From positions 1 to 32,629 of the forward strand of contig CAJUGR010000006.1 in the NCBI GenBank assembly GCA_910586285.1: a DNA stretch of 32,629 bases. Direction: 5' to 3'. The position numbers and the translations under genes are program-made. The first letter of the stretch is position 1. Every line of letters begins with the position of its first letter. Shown one piece after another: positions 16,771 through 24,270 of this stretch. Source of the DNA: an uncultured Erysipelotrichaceae bacterium (lineage in GTDB: Bacteria > Bacillota_I > Bacilli_A > Erysipelotrichales > Erysipelotrichaceae). The notes under the pieces were generated by a model. The model saw only the letters and a program-made list of their open reading frames with translations, had not been told where the DNA came from and did no database searches.

Positions 16771-17574
16771 ATGGGGATCATTTCCAATGATGCCAACGGA
16801 ATTGAAGATCCGCAGTTGTATGAGATGCTGCTGGGGCAGTTTGGCAACGGCCGCTTCGGCCGGAAATTGCGGGAAGAAGCGTTGGAAAGTGTTCGGGAAT
16901 TGACAATCGTAAATACGCAGATTGAGGATTTGTCATTTCTGCGTTTTTTTCCTCGTTTGGTTCAGCTGGATGTTCATGCCAATGCGTTAGTCTCCTTGTT
17001 GGGTTTGGAATATGTACCGCATTTGCGGCGATTAAAACTGAGTGATAATCCGTTACTATCGATTTCTTCACTGCGTGATTTGGTCAACTTGGAAGTGTTG
17101 GATATCAGTAATTGTCCGCTGTCTGACATTTCACCGATCGCTTATCTCGAAAAGCTGAAATTACTTCGGGCGAGCTATTGTGAAATTCAAAGCGGGGAAC
17201 CGATTGCCAATTTATTTCATTTAGAAATTTTGGTTGTCGATCATAACCATATTGATAATCTGAATTTTGTGCGGCATATGGAAGTACTCACAGAAGCTGA
17301 TTTCGGTTATAATCAAATTGATAATATTTTCCCGTTATTTCAACTGTCGAATTTAACGCGTATCAATTTGGAATATAATGAGATTGAAAGTCTTAGGGGA
17401 ATTCAAACGATGGAAGATTTGTGTTATTTGAATGTGCGTGGCAATGATTTACAAGGAGATTTGAATGTTTGGTACGATACGCTGTTCTATGTGGAAGAAC
17501 TGATTTTAACCGATGATGATTATCATTATTTAAATGAAGAGGATTATGAAAGCACCCTATATGATTATGAGTAG
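16771..17574 (+). CDS. Leucine-rich repeat protein without signal peptide
   Basis: The 267-residue protein contains about eight 21-24-residue repeats of the internalin type (LVQLDVHANAL, LRRLKLSDNPL, LEVLDISNCPL, LTRINLEYNEI, LCYLNVRGNDL). There is no signal peptide or anchor, so it is probably cytoplasmic and acts by protein binding. It ends with an acidic, Tyr-rich tail (DDDYHYLNEEDYESTLYDYE). The frame extends to an ATG at 16642, but the -10 element at 16740 and AAAGGA at 16757-16762 favour ATG 16771 (or 16765). DUF523 follows 31 bases later. Confidence 0.82.
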   Translation: MGIISNDANGIEDPQLYEMLLGQFGNGRFGRKLREEALESVRELTIVNTQIEDLSFLRFFPRLVQLDVHANALVSLLGLEYVPHLRRLKLSDNPLLSISSLRDLVNLEVLDISNCPLSDISPIAYLEKLKLLRASYCEIQSGEPIANLFHLEILVVDHNHIDNLNFVRHMEVLTEADFGYNQIDNIFPLFQLSNLTRINLEYNEIESLRGIQTMEDLCYLNVRGNDLQGDLNVWYDTLFYVEELILTDDDYHYLNEEDYESTLYDYE

Positions 17575-17605
17575 GGGAAAGAATGAGAAATAAGGATGAT
17601 GAAGA

Positions 17606-18037
17606 ATGAAGTATCTTGTCAGTTCCTGTCTGTTTGGGATTAACTGCAAATATAATGGTGGAAATAACCTTTGTGAAGAACTTGTGGAATTTTTAGCAAA
17701 TAAAGAATATGTTTGCGTTTGCCCGGAAGTGTTAGGCGGATTGCCGACACCGCGAGCCTGTGCGGAAATCAAGGACGATCGAGTGATTAATTGTGATCAC
17801 GTTGATGTGAGTGAACAATTCTATGACGGCGCATTACAAGCGCTGGCCATTGCTCAAAGCGAACAAATTGATCTGGCAATTTTGCAATCGCGCAGTCCTT
17901 CCTGCGGCAAAGGTATGCGTTACAGCGGTAATTTTGACGCTGTATTGATAGAGGGAAACGGCATCTTTGTCCAAATGCTGGAACGCTCAGGTATACCGGT
18001 AATGGATGTGAAAGATTTCTTAAAGCAGATTCGCTGA
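17606..18037 (+). CDS. DUF523 family protein (YbbK-like)
   Basis: The 143-residue protein opens with YLVSSCLFGINCKYNGG and has CPEVLGGLPTPR and LQSRSPSCG, the three cysteine-containing motifs typical of DUF523. The conserved Cys cluster suggests metal or iron-sulfur binding; the biochemical function is not known to me. AAGGATGATGA precedes the ATG. It probably shares a transcript with the LRR gene. Confidence 0.88.
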   Translation: MKYLVSSCLFGINCKYNGGNNLCEELVEFLANKEYVCVCPEVLGGLPTPRACAEIKDDRVINCDHVDVSEQFYDGALQALAIAQSEQIDLAILQSRSPSCGKGMRYSGNFDAVLIEGNGIFVQMLERSGIPVMDVKDFLKQIR

Positions 18038-18049
18038 TTGATTTTATGA

Positions 18050-18063
18050 TGTAAGCGCTGTGA
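18050..18063 (+). promoter_or_regulatory. Candidate cre site upstream of ptsH
   Basis: TGTAAGCGCTGTGA matches the catabolite-responsive element TGWAANCGNTNWCA at all but one position. It lies about 48 bp upstream of the ptsH -35. CcpA binding there is inferred. Confidence 0.45.
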
Positions 18064-18110
18064 ATCACCGGCTAAAATACGAAAAACTTAGAAAAAAAGT
18101 CAAGAAAGCA

Positions 18111-18139
18111 TTGTAAGTGTTACCAAAATGGTTTAAAAT
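18111..18139 (+). promoter_or_regulatory. ptsH promoter
   Basis: TTGTAA (18111-18116), 17-bp spacer, TAAAAT (18134-18139), about 40 bases before the ATG. Confidence 0.7.
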
Positions 18140-18179
18140 AGAAGACGTAGAACTAAGTAAAACAGGAGGAATATAGAAA

Positions 18180-18446
18180 ATGAAGCAAATTACAGTTTCC
18201 GTTATTGATCCGGTTGGTTTGCATGCACGTCCGGCAACCGTTGCCGTAAACGCTGCCAGCAAATTCAAATGTGAAGTCAACGTGGCTTTTAAAGGTCGTG
18301 AAGTAAACATGAAATCCATTATGGGTGTTATGTCTTTGGGTATCCCGACAAATTCTGAAATCACTATTACTTGCAACGGTGATGACGAAGATGCTGCGAT
18401 CGCTGCAATCGAAGAAGTGCTGCGCGCGCAGAAAATTATCGGCTAA
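18180..18446 (+). CDS. ptsH: Phosphocarrier protein HPr
   Basis: Carries phosphate from enzyme I to sugar-specific EIIA proteins of the phosphotransferase system. His15 lies in GLHARPA, and Ser46 in NMKSIMGVMSLG is the regulatory site phosphorylated by HPr kinase in Firmicutes; HPr-Ser46-P is the CcpA corepressor. Length 88 is standard. AGGAGG precedes the ATG. ptsI is not adjacent, as the gene is closed by its own terminator. Confidence 0.97.
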   Translation: MKQITVSVIDPVGLHARPATVAVNAASKFKCEVNVAFKGREVNMKSIMGVMSLGIPTNSEITITCNGDDEDAAIAAIEEVLRAQKIIG

Positions 18447-18451
18447 TACGG

Positions 18452-18479
18452 AAAGATGGCAAAAGGCCATCTTTTTTTT
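18452..18479 (+). terminator. ptsH terminator
   Basis: AAAGATGGC (18452-18460) / GCCATCTTT (18466-18474) with a 5-base loop and eight T. Confidence 0.93.
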
Positions 18480-18492
18480 CGCCGGTGCGGCA

Positions 18493-18521
18493 TTGCGAAA
18501 GCGCTAACAAAATAGTATAAT
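18493..18521 (+). promoter_or_regulatory. Phosphoglucomutase promoter with embedded cre site
   Basis: TTGCGA (18493-18498), 17-bp spacer, TATAAT (18516-18521). The spacer and -35 contain CGAAAGCGCTAACA (18496-18509), which fits the cre consensus TGWAANCGNTNWCA at 13 of 14 positions. A CcpA dimer bound there would block RNA polymerase. Repression in the presence of preferred sugars is inferred. Confidence 0.75.
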
Positions 18522-18551
18522 GATGGTAAAGTTAGAGGAGGACTACGCAAA

Positions 18552-20246
18552 ATGATTCAAGCAGCATATGAACGATGGTTAAACCATCCGAATTTGGATC
18601 CGTCTTATAAGGAACCGTTAATGAATATGGATGAAAAAGAAAAGCAGGATAGTTTTTATACAACAATTGCCTTCGGCACAGCCGGTATGCGGGGAATCTT
18701 GGGGCCGGGTACCAACCGAATTAATCTGCATACGATTCGTAAAGCAAACGTGGGCTTTGCACAATATATCAGTGAGCATGGTGAAGAGGCCAAACAGCGC
18801 GGCGTGGCGATCGGCTACGACAATCGTCATATGTCACAGGAATTTGCCATGGACAGCGCTCGGGTATTAGCGACATTCGGCATCCGCTCTTATGTGTTTG
18901 AGTCACTGCGGCCGACACCGGAATTGTCGTTTGCGGTGCGTCATTTCCATTGTTTCGGTGGTATTATGATTACCGCAAGTCATAATCCGCGAGAATATAA
19001 CGGATATAAGTTATATGATGAAAAGGGATGCCAGCTGGTTCCTGCACTTGCCCAGCAGGTGATTGATCGCGTAAATGCGATTGAAGATGAATTGGCCATC
19101 ACCGCTAATCCATCTGAGGAGCAGGAAGCACTCATTACCATGATCGGTAAAGATGTGGATGAAGAATATTATAAGAACGTTTTGAGCATTCAGTTAAATC
19201 CGGATGTGAATAAAAAAGCAGTAAAGATCGTCTTCTCACCGGAACACGGTACAGCGAATATTCCGGTAAAGGAAATTTATACGCGTTTGGGCTATCAGTT
19301 TGTGGCGGTAGAGGAACAATGTACACCGGATCCTGACTTCTCCAATACGCCGACTCCTAACCCGGAAGAAAAAGGCGCTTATGAGTTGGCTTTGCAGTAC
19401 GCAAAACGCGAGCAGGCGGATATCATTCTCGTCTGTGATCCTGATGCCGATCGTATGGGTGTCGGTGTGCTGCATGATGGAGAATATAAGGTCTTGACCG
19501 GTAATCAGAGCGGATCGGTGCTGATTGAATACATTCTTTCACAATTACAGGCAAAAGGCATGATGCCACCGCATCCGGTAATGTTTAACACGGTTGTTAC
19601 CAGCGACTTGGGTGAAAAGATTGCGGCAAAATACGGAGTGGAAACCGAAAAGACATTGACCGGTTTTAAATTCATCGGTGAAAAAGTAGCGAAATATGAG
19701 ATCAATAATGAAAAACAATATGTTTTCGGTTATGAGGAAAGCTATGGTTCTTTAATCAAACCGTTTGTTCGTGATAAAGATGCACCACAGGCATGTTTGA
19801 TGCTGGCCGAAGCTGCTTGTTTCTACAAGGAACAGGGCAAGACGTTAGTTGATGTGCTGCATGGCTTATACGAAGAATTCGGTGCGTATGAGGAAAGTCA
19901 GACATCCTTGACGTTGGCCGGACAGGAAGGTGCTGCACGCATTCAGGAAATCTTGACAACATTGCGTACAGCACAGCCGGAAGCGATTGCCGATGAAAAG
20001 GTGATTCGTTTTGAAGACTATAAAGAATGCCGGATTGTGGAAAACGGAAAAGAAAGCGAACTTTGCGGCTTTACCAAATCGGATGTATTAAAGTACTATT
20101 TGGCTGACGGTAGTTGGATTGCTATTCGTCCCAGCGGTACCGAACCGAAGTGTAAATTCTATTATTGTGTAAAGGGCAAGGATATCGCTGATGCTCATGA
20201 AAAAACCAAGGCGTATCAAAATGCCATGAATGAATGGACGAAATAA
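18552..20246 (+). CDS. pgcA: Phosphoglucomutase/phosphomannomutase (long PgcA type)
   Basis: Interconverts hexose 1- and 6-phosphates, linking glycolysis to cell-wall and glycolipid sugar nucleotides. Ser143 in TASHNP is the phosphorylated residue; Asp296, Asp298 and Asp300 in DPDADRMG bind magnesium; GYEESYG contacts the sugar and RPSGTEPK binds phosphate. The 564-residue length matches the Gram-positive PgcA type. GAGGAGGAC lies upstream of the ATG. Monocistronic, with a cre-bearing promoter. Confidence 0.94.
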   Translation: MIQAAYERWLNHPNLDPSYKEPLMNMDEKEKQDSFYTTIAFGTAGMRGILGPGTNRINLHTIRKANVGFAQYISEHGEEAKQRGVAIGYDNRHMSQEFAMDSARVLATFGIRSYVFESLRPTPELSFAVRHFHCFGGIMITASHNPREYNGYKLYDEKGCQLVPALAQQVIDRVNAIEDELAITANPSEEQEALITMIGKDVDEEYYKNVLSIQLNPDVNKKAVKIVFSPEHGTANIPVKEIYTRLGYQFVAVEEQCTPDPDFSNTPTPNPEEKGAYELALQYAKREQADIILVCDPDADRMGVGVLHDGEYKVLTGNQSGSVLIEYILSQLQAKGMMPPHPVMFNTVVTSDLGEKIAAKYGVETEKTLTGFKFIGEKVAKYEINNEKQYVFGYEESYGSLIKPFVRDKDAPQACLMLAEAACFYKEQGKTLVDVLHGLYEEFGAYEESQTSLTLAGQEGAARIQEILTTLRTAQPEAIADEKVIRFEDYKECRIVENGKESELCGFTKSDVLKYYLADGSWIAIRPSGTEPKCKFYYCVKGKDIADAHEKTKAYQNAMNEWTK

Positions 20247-20271
20247 AACGCATAAAGACTATTTTCATTTC

Positions 20272-20306
20272 AGTTCGCTGTGATGTAAGGCACAGCGAAC
20301 TTTTTT
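20272..20306 (+). terminator. Phosphoglucomutase terminator
   Basis: AGTTCGCTGTG / CACAGCGAACT stem with an 8-base loop and six T. Confidence 0.93.
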
Positions 20307-20430
20307 ACGGAGATCGTAGTGCATTACTATTGTTTTATCAATTTATCAAGATGATTTTGTGGTGAGGTTTCAATAACATATCGTTTTCCATAAACCATCG
20401 GATAAAAATGATGAAATTATAGGATAAACC

Positions 20431-20459
20431 TTTTCAAAGTGAAGAAAATGAAGTAAAAT
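20431..20459 (+). promoter_or_regulatory. fba promoter
   Basis: TTTTCA (20431-20436), 17-bp spacer, TAAAAT (20454-20459). Moderate match; no cre found nearby. Confidence 0.55.
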
Positions 20460-20492
20460 AGACTTGTAAAAGAACAAGGAGGAATGAAGTTT

Positions 20493-21359
20493 ATGGCATT
20501 AGTATCTGCAACTGAAATGATCAACAAGGCACATGCCGGCCATTATGCTGTCGGTGCATTCAACATCAACAACATGGAATGGACCAAAGCAATCCTGCTG
20601 GCTGCCGAAGAGGCAAAATCACCGGTTATGTTAGGCGTTTCCGAAGGCGCAGGAAAGTATATGTGCGGTTTTAAAACCGTCGTTGCGATGGTTCGCGAAA
20701 TTCATGATTTCTTAGGCATCAGCGTTCCTGTTGCACTACATTTGGATCATGGTACTTATGAAGGCGCAAAGGCTTGTATCGAAGCCGGATTTACTTCCGT
20801 TATGTTTGACGGTTCTCATTATCCGTTTGAAGAAAACTTGGAAAAATCCAAAGAAATGATTGCATTGGCTCACAGCAAAGGCTGCTCTATCGAATGTGAA
20901 GTCGGCGGCATCGGTGGTGAAGAAGACGGTGTAGCTTCTATGGGTGAATTGGCTGATCCGAAAGAATGTGAAACCATTGCCAACTTGGGCGTTGATTTCT
21001 TAGCAGCCGGAATCGGTAACATTCATGGTAAATACCCGGCTGATTGGGCTGGCTTGAATTTCGATCGTTTGGGAGAAATTCAGAATGTAACCAACGGCAA
21101 ACCGTTAGTATTACACGGCGGTTCCGGTATTCCTGCCGATCAGATCGCCAAAGCTATCACTTTGGGTGTTTCGAAAATCAATGTTAATACCGAATTACAG
21201 TTGGAATTTGCGGCCGCAACACGTGAATACATTGAAGCCGGAAAAGATCAGCAGGGCAAAGGCTATGACCCGCGTAAATTATTAAAACCGGGTGCTGATG
21301 CAATGCAGGCAAAAGTTGTTGCGATGATGAAGCAATTCGGTTCTGCCGGAAAAGCATAA
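20493..21359 (+). CDS. fba: Fructose-bisphosphate aldolase, class II
   Basis: Cleaves fructose-1,6-bisphosphate into two triose phosphates using zinc. HLDHG (residues 83-87) holds the catalytic Asp85 and zinc ligand His86; ECEVGGIGGEEDG, IGNIHG, LHGGSGI and GVSKINVNTELQ are the class II signatures. The frame also has an ATG at 20484, but it is only one base from AAGGAGG; ATG 20493 has a workable spacing and matches the usual start, giving 288 residues. Monocistronic, between its own promoter and terminator. Confidence 0.95.
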   Translation: MALVSATEMINKAHAGHYAVGAFNINNMEWTKAILLAAEEAKSPVMLGVSEGAGKYMCGFKTVVAMVREIHDFLGISVPVALHLDHGTYEGAKACIEAGFTSVMFDGSHYPFEENLEKSKEMIALAHSKGCSIECEVGGIGGEEDGVASMGELADPKECETIANLGVDFLAAGIGNIHGKYPADWAGLNFDRLGEIQNVTNGKPLVLHGGSGIPADQIAKAITLGVSKINVNTELQLEFAAATREYIEAGKDQQGKGYDPRKLLKPGADAMQAKVVAMMKQFGSAGKA

Positions 21360-21373
21360 GAAACAACAACGAC

Positions 21374-21402
21374 AAAGTCGATAGAAATCTATCGGCTTTT
21401 CT
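21374..21402 (+). terminator. fba terminator
   Basis: AAAGTCGATAG, AAAT loop, CTATCGGCTTT with T-rich tail (TTTTCTTTT). Confidence 0.9.
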
Positions 21403-21474
21403 TTTACCGTGATGAATATGCTCGGCATTTGTGAGAGCGATTTAATAATCGATGATCGATGCTTGGTGCCGGAG

Positions 21475-21537
21475 TTTGTCAATTTCTATTTGAACAAACT
21501 ACAAAAAATTTAAGTTGTCCAAATAGAAATTGACAAA
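21475..21537. repeat. Perfect 18-bp inverted repeat
   Basis: TTTGTCAATTTCTATTTG (21475-21492) is repeated as its exact reverse complement at 21520-21537, separated by 27 bases. No T-run follows, so it is not an intrinsic terminator. The right arm lies at the start of the ATPase remnant. It could be an end of a small mobile element or a scar from an inverted duplication. Confidence 0.85.
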
Positions 21538-21697
21538 TATAAAAAAAGAGATTTCATTAAAGTGATTACCGGAATTCGAAGATGCGGAAAATCTATATGT
21601 TTTATCTTTAGATAAAGTGGATATGAGCAGAAACGGAATTGTTCATATGAATATTATAGATTTTCTTTTAGAAAAGAAAGAGCTTGTTCTTTTATAA
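21523..21697 (+). pseudogene. Remnant of an AAA ATPase (DUF4143-type) gene
   Basis: The frame from 21523 reads IEIDKYKKRD then FIKVITGIRRCGKS, the Walker A region typical of the ATPases paired with DUF4143, and stops at 21613-21615. From 21596 a second frame reads YVLSLDKVDMSRNGIVHM then NIIDFLLEKKE and stops at 21695-21697, resembling the extreme C-terminus of the same family. About 300-350 central residues are missing and the two ends are out of frame. No start codon with ribosome site. This is a deletion relic. Confidence 0.7.
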
Positions 21698-21788
21698 ATA
21701 CTGTGTGGTTTTATTTTTTGGTAAAGAGGATTATTATTTGTGTATCGTGTCAAGGTGTCTCTATCAAGGTAAAATTATTCGATTCTTA

Positions 21789-21817
21789 TTGCAATTTTTA
21801 TTGCTTTGTGATTAAAT
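21789..21817 (+). promoter_or_regulatory. metK promoter
   Basis: TTGCAA (21789-21794), 17-bp spacer, TTAAAT (21812-21817). The expected transcript start near 21824 falls just before the first strand of the riboswitch P1 helix. Confidence 0.65.
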
Positions 21818-21827
21818 ATAAATAGCC

Positions 21828-21963
21828 TTTTTATCAAGAGTTGGGTTAGAGAGTCAGCTCGCTTGATCCCACACCAACCTGCCGTAAGGACAAGGTGGTA
21901 CTGCTGACAACGATAAGAGATGGATTTATATATGCAAGCCTTCTCTTGTCAGAGGGCTTTTTT
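21828..21963 (+). ncRNA. SAM-I-superfamily riboswitch lacking P4, transcriptional control of metK
   Basis: P1: 21828-21835 (TTTTTATC) with 21912-21919 (GATAAGAG). P2a: TGGG 21842-21845 with CCCA 21868-21871. Kink-turn: tandem G-A pairs 21849/21866 and 21850/21865. Pseudoknot: TCAGC 21854-21858 with GCTGA 21903-21907. P3: CC-AA-CC 21874-21879 with GG-T-GG 21894-21898, matching the SAM-I pocket GCAACC/GGTGC with the outermost pair swapped. Only 13 bases separate P3 and P1, so P4 is absent. Antiterminator: 21904-21910 plus 21917-21920 with 21942-21952. Terminator: 21936-21944 with 21951-21959 and a T-run. P1 and antiterminator exclude each other, so SAM should switch metK off. All pairings are read directly; ligand identity rests on the pocket and on metK. 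Confidence 0.88.
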
Positions 21964-21977
21964 ATGGAGGTACGAGT

Positions 21978-23081
21978 ATGAATAAACAGTTGTTTACATC
22001 CGAAAGTATTACGGAAGGTCATCCGGATAAGATCTGTGATCAGATTGCGGACAGTATTCTGGATGCGGCATTGACACAGGATCCTGCCAGTAAAATGGCA
22101 GTGGAATGCACCATTAAAGATGATTTTGTGCTGATTTACGGAGAAGCGGAAACCAAGGCAACCATTGATTATGAAAAGATTGCATTGGATACCATTCGTG
22201 AAATTGGTTATGAAGAAACTTATCATGTCATGGTTAAGGTTAATCGTCAATCCAATGAAATTCATCAAGCAGTGGTTCACGGTAATGAGGAAATAGGGGC
22301 CGGCGATCAGGGGCTGATGTTTGGCTATGCATGTGACGATACGGAGAATTTAATGCCGGCAGCGATTGATTATGCACACCGATTGGCAAAGCGTTTAAGT
22401 GATGTGCGGCGAACTCATCCGATTTTGAAACCGGACGGTAAAACACAAGTCACAGTAGAGTATGAAAACGATCATGTAAAACGCATTGATACGATTGTGG
22501 TTTCTACACAGCACGCAGAAGGCGTGTCACAGAAAGAAATTGCCGATCTTGTCATGAAAGAGGTCGTTCAAGAAGTGGTTGACCCGAGTTTGGTGGATGA
22601 AAATACCAAATACTTTATCAATCCCAGCGGTAGCTTTGTGATTGGCGGAAGCTTTGGGGACAGCGGTACTACCGGAAGAAAAATTGTTGTCGATACCTAT
22701 GGCGGAATGGGACGTATCGGTGGTGGGTGCTTCTCCAGTAAGGACCCCAGTAAGGTCGATCGCAGTGCGGCTTACTATTGCCGTTATGTTGCAAAAAGTA
22801 TTGTGGCGGCAAAGCTGGCTCGCAAATGTGAAGTACAGGTTGCGTATGCGATCGGAAAGGCAAAACCGGTATCCATCATGGTGGAAACGTTTGGCACCGG
22901 CGTGAAATCCGATGAAGAACTGTTGGCGATCATCGAAAATAATTTCAATTTCGAAGTTTCCAATATTATTAAAGAATTGGACTTATGTCGGCCGATTTAT
23001 AAACAAACAGCTTGTTACGGTCATTTCGGAAGAAACGAATTTCGATGGGAACAGGTTAAAAAATTAATCTATAATTGCTAA
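21978..23081 (+). CDS. metK: S-adenosylmethionine synthetase
   Basis: Makes SAM from methionine and ATP. The N-terminal SESITEGHPDKICDQIAD, GAGDQGLMFGYA (ATP/methionine binding) and TYGGMGRIGGGCFSSKDPSK are family signatures. The last deviates from the usual ARHGGGAFSGKD: His becomes Ile, Ala becomes Cys and Gly becomes Ser, while the Arg, Lys and Asp are kept. At 367 residues it is somewhat short of the typical 380-400. ATGGAGGT serves as ribosome site and is adjacent to the terminator T-run of the riboswitch. Confidence 0.94.
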   Translation: MNKQLFTSESITEGHPDKICDQIADSILDAALTQDPASKMAVECTIKDDFVLIYGEAETKATIDYEKIALDTIREIGYEETYHVMVKVNRQSNEIHQAVVHGNEEIGAGDQGLMFGYACDDTENLMPAAIDYAHRLAKRLSDVRRTHPILKPDGKTQVTVEYENDHVKRIDTIVVSTQHAEGVSQKEIADLVMKEVVQEVVDPSLVDENTKYFINPSGSFVIGGSFGDSGTTGRKIVVDTYGGMGRIGGGCFSSKDPSKVDRSAAYYCRYVAKSIVAAKLARKCEVQVAYAIGKAKPVSIMVETFGTGVKSDEELLAIIENNFNFEVSNIIKELDLCRPIYKQTACYGHFGRNEFRWEQVKKLIYNC

Positions 23082-23119
23082 ACGGAAAGATAACTGATCC
23101 AAGCATTTAAAAGAAAAAG

Positions 23120-23150
23120 AACGGACACGCTTTGCAGTGATCCGTTTTTT
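23120..23150 (+). terminator. metK terminator
   Basis: AACGGA-CAC pairs with GTG-A-TCCGTT (one bulged A), 8-base loop, six T. Upstream A-rich sequence may allow use from the minus strand by the HD-domain gene. Confidence 0.85.
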
Positions 23151-23183
23151 GAATGTTCGCATATTGTCAAAACTTCGACAATC

Positions 23184-23768
23184 TTATCCCGCATGTTCGA
23201 GAAAGTAGGTTGCTTCCATATCGGCTGTACTTAGGGCAAAGGCAAGCGGATAGTGTTCAAAGGAGTAACCGACATTACCGGGGTTATCGTTATTGGAAAA
23301 TCCCATGTGATAACGTATCGCAAAGGCTTCTTCACGGGTTAAACGCATGAATCCGGTGATGATATAGACGCTCTTTTCTCCGTGACCATAGGGCAGGTCA
23401 TCCTGAAATTCAAACACTTCCACCTGTTTCCACGCACCGTCAATCTTTTTATTGCGAATTCCGATTTTATAGCAGTTGATTTTACAAATATCATGGAGTA
23501 ATGCCACAATGGCAATCGTTTCTTCATCGTAGTTCATGTGATACAGCTTTTGTACCCGTTCCCGTGTAAGATAATCATTTAAACAATGATATACATTTAA
23601 GGAATGCTCAACCAAGCCACCGCTATAAGAACCATGGAATCTTGTGCTGGCAGAGGCCGTGAAAAAATCCGATTGAGGCCCGCATAAATATTCCAGTAAT
23701 TTATCAGCACCTTCTCTGTGAATATGCTTTTGATATAGTTCGATGAATTTTTCTTTGAATTGGGACAT
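23184..23768 (-). CDS. HD-domain metal-dependent phosphohydrolase
   Basis: The 194-residue protein has the HD pattern: His55 in GGLVEHSLNVY, His92-Asp93 in LLHDICKINCY, then His129 in PYGHGEKS and His154 in IRYHMG. This predicts a divalent-metal phosphohydrolase acting on a nucleotide or similar substrate; the substrate is unknown. TAGGAGGG lies before the ATG. Convergent with metK. Confidence 0.87.
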   Translation of the reverse strand: MSQFKEKFIELYQKHIHREGADKLLEYLCGPQSDFFTASASTRFHGSYSGGLVEHSLNVYHCLNDYLTRERVQKLYHMNYDEETIAIVALLHDICKINCYKIGIRNKKIDGAWKQVEVFEFQDDLPYGHGEKSVYIITGFMRLTREEAFAIRYHMGFSNNDNPGNVGYSFEHYPLAFALSTADMEATYFLEHAG

Positions 23769-23887
23769 GATAAACCCTCCTACTTAATGCTTTCATTTTA
23801 TCATATTTATGGGGGGGAATATAGAGGAATGTATTAATAAAAAGAGACATGGTTTTGCGGATTCTAACTTTCTTGAAGGAGTTACAG

Positions 23888-24037
23888 ATGAAAGCAGGAA
23901 AAGAATACGCAGATACCATTGTTGCCAAGTTGCGGAAAGTGGAGCTGTCTGTAATAGAGGGTATACGTATGGAGCGTATGCAGCAGCTAAATGAGAGAAT
24001 ATGGCTTTATTTGAAAAACTTTGCAACAAATCATTAG
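23888..24037 (+). pseudogene. Fragment resembling a MarR-type regulator C-terminus
   Basis: An ATG after GAAGGAG opens a 49-residue frame (MKAGKEYADTIVAKLRKVEL onward, then IRMERMQQLNERIWLYLKNF). The sequence is predicted to be helical and resembles the C-terminal dimerisation helices of MarR-family proteins, with no DNA-binding domain. It is followed 14 bases later by a frameshifted membrane-protein gene. Probably the end of a truncated regulator; it could also be a genuine small helical protein. Confidence 0.4.
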
Positions 24038-24051
24038 GAGGTAAAAAAGAT

Positions 24052-24251
24052 ATGAAACAAACTAGTGATATAAGGGGGTTCTTTCAATACGCTATCCCAT
24101 GCCGCTGTTTATGCTAATGCTTATGCTCCTTCTGCCGCCTTTGCTCGGCGGGCAGATAATGATTTGGCGGAGTACGGTTTTGGCAGGGATTTTATCGGCT
24201 TTTTTAGCTGCTATTTTAAAGAATCATGTGGATAAAAAAGAAATGTCATAA
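24052..24251 (+). pseudogene. Frameshifted small membrane protein gene
   Basis: AGGAGG before ATG 24052 begins a frame reading MKQTSDIRGFFQYAIP that stops after 18 residues. One frame over, from 24099, follows PLFMLMLMLLLPPLLGGQ, then WRSTVLAGILSAFLAAILK and a charged KKEMS tail. Inserting one base near 24098 would join them into a ~66-residue protein with two membrane segments. Not recognised. A sequencing error is an alternative to true decay. Confidence 0.45.
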
Positions 24252-24270
24252 TTATCATACAGCGCCTTGA

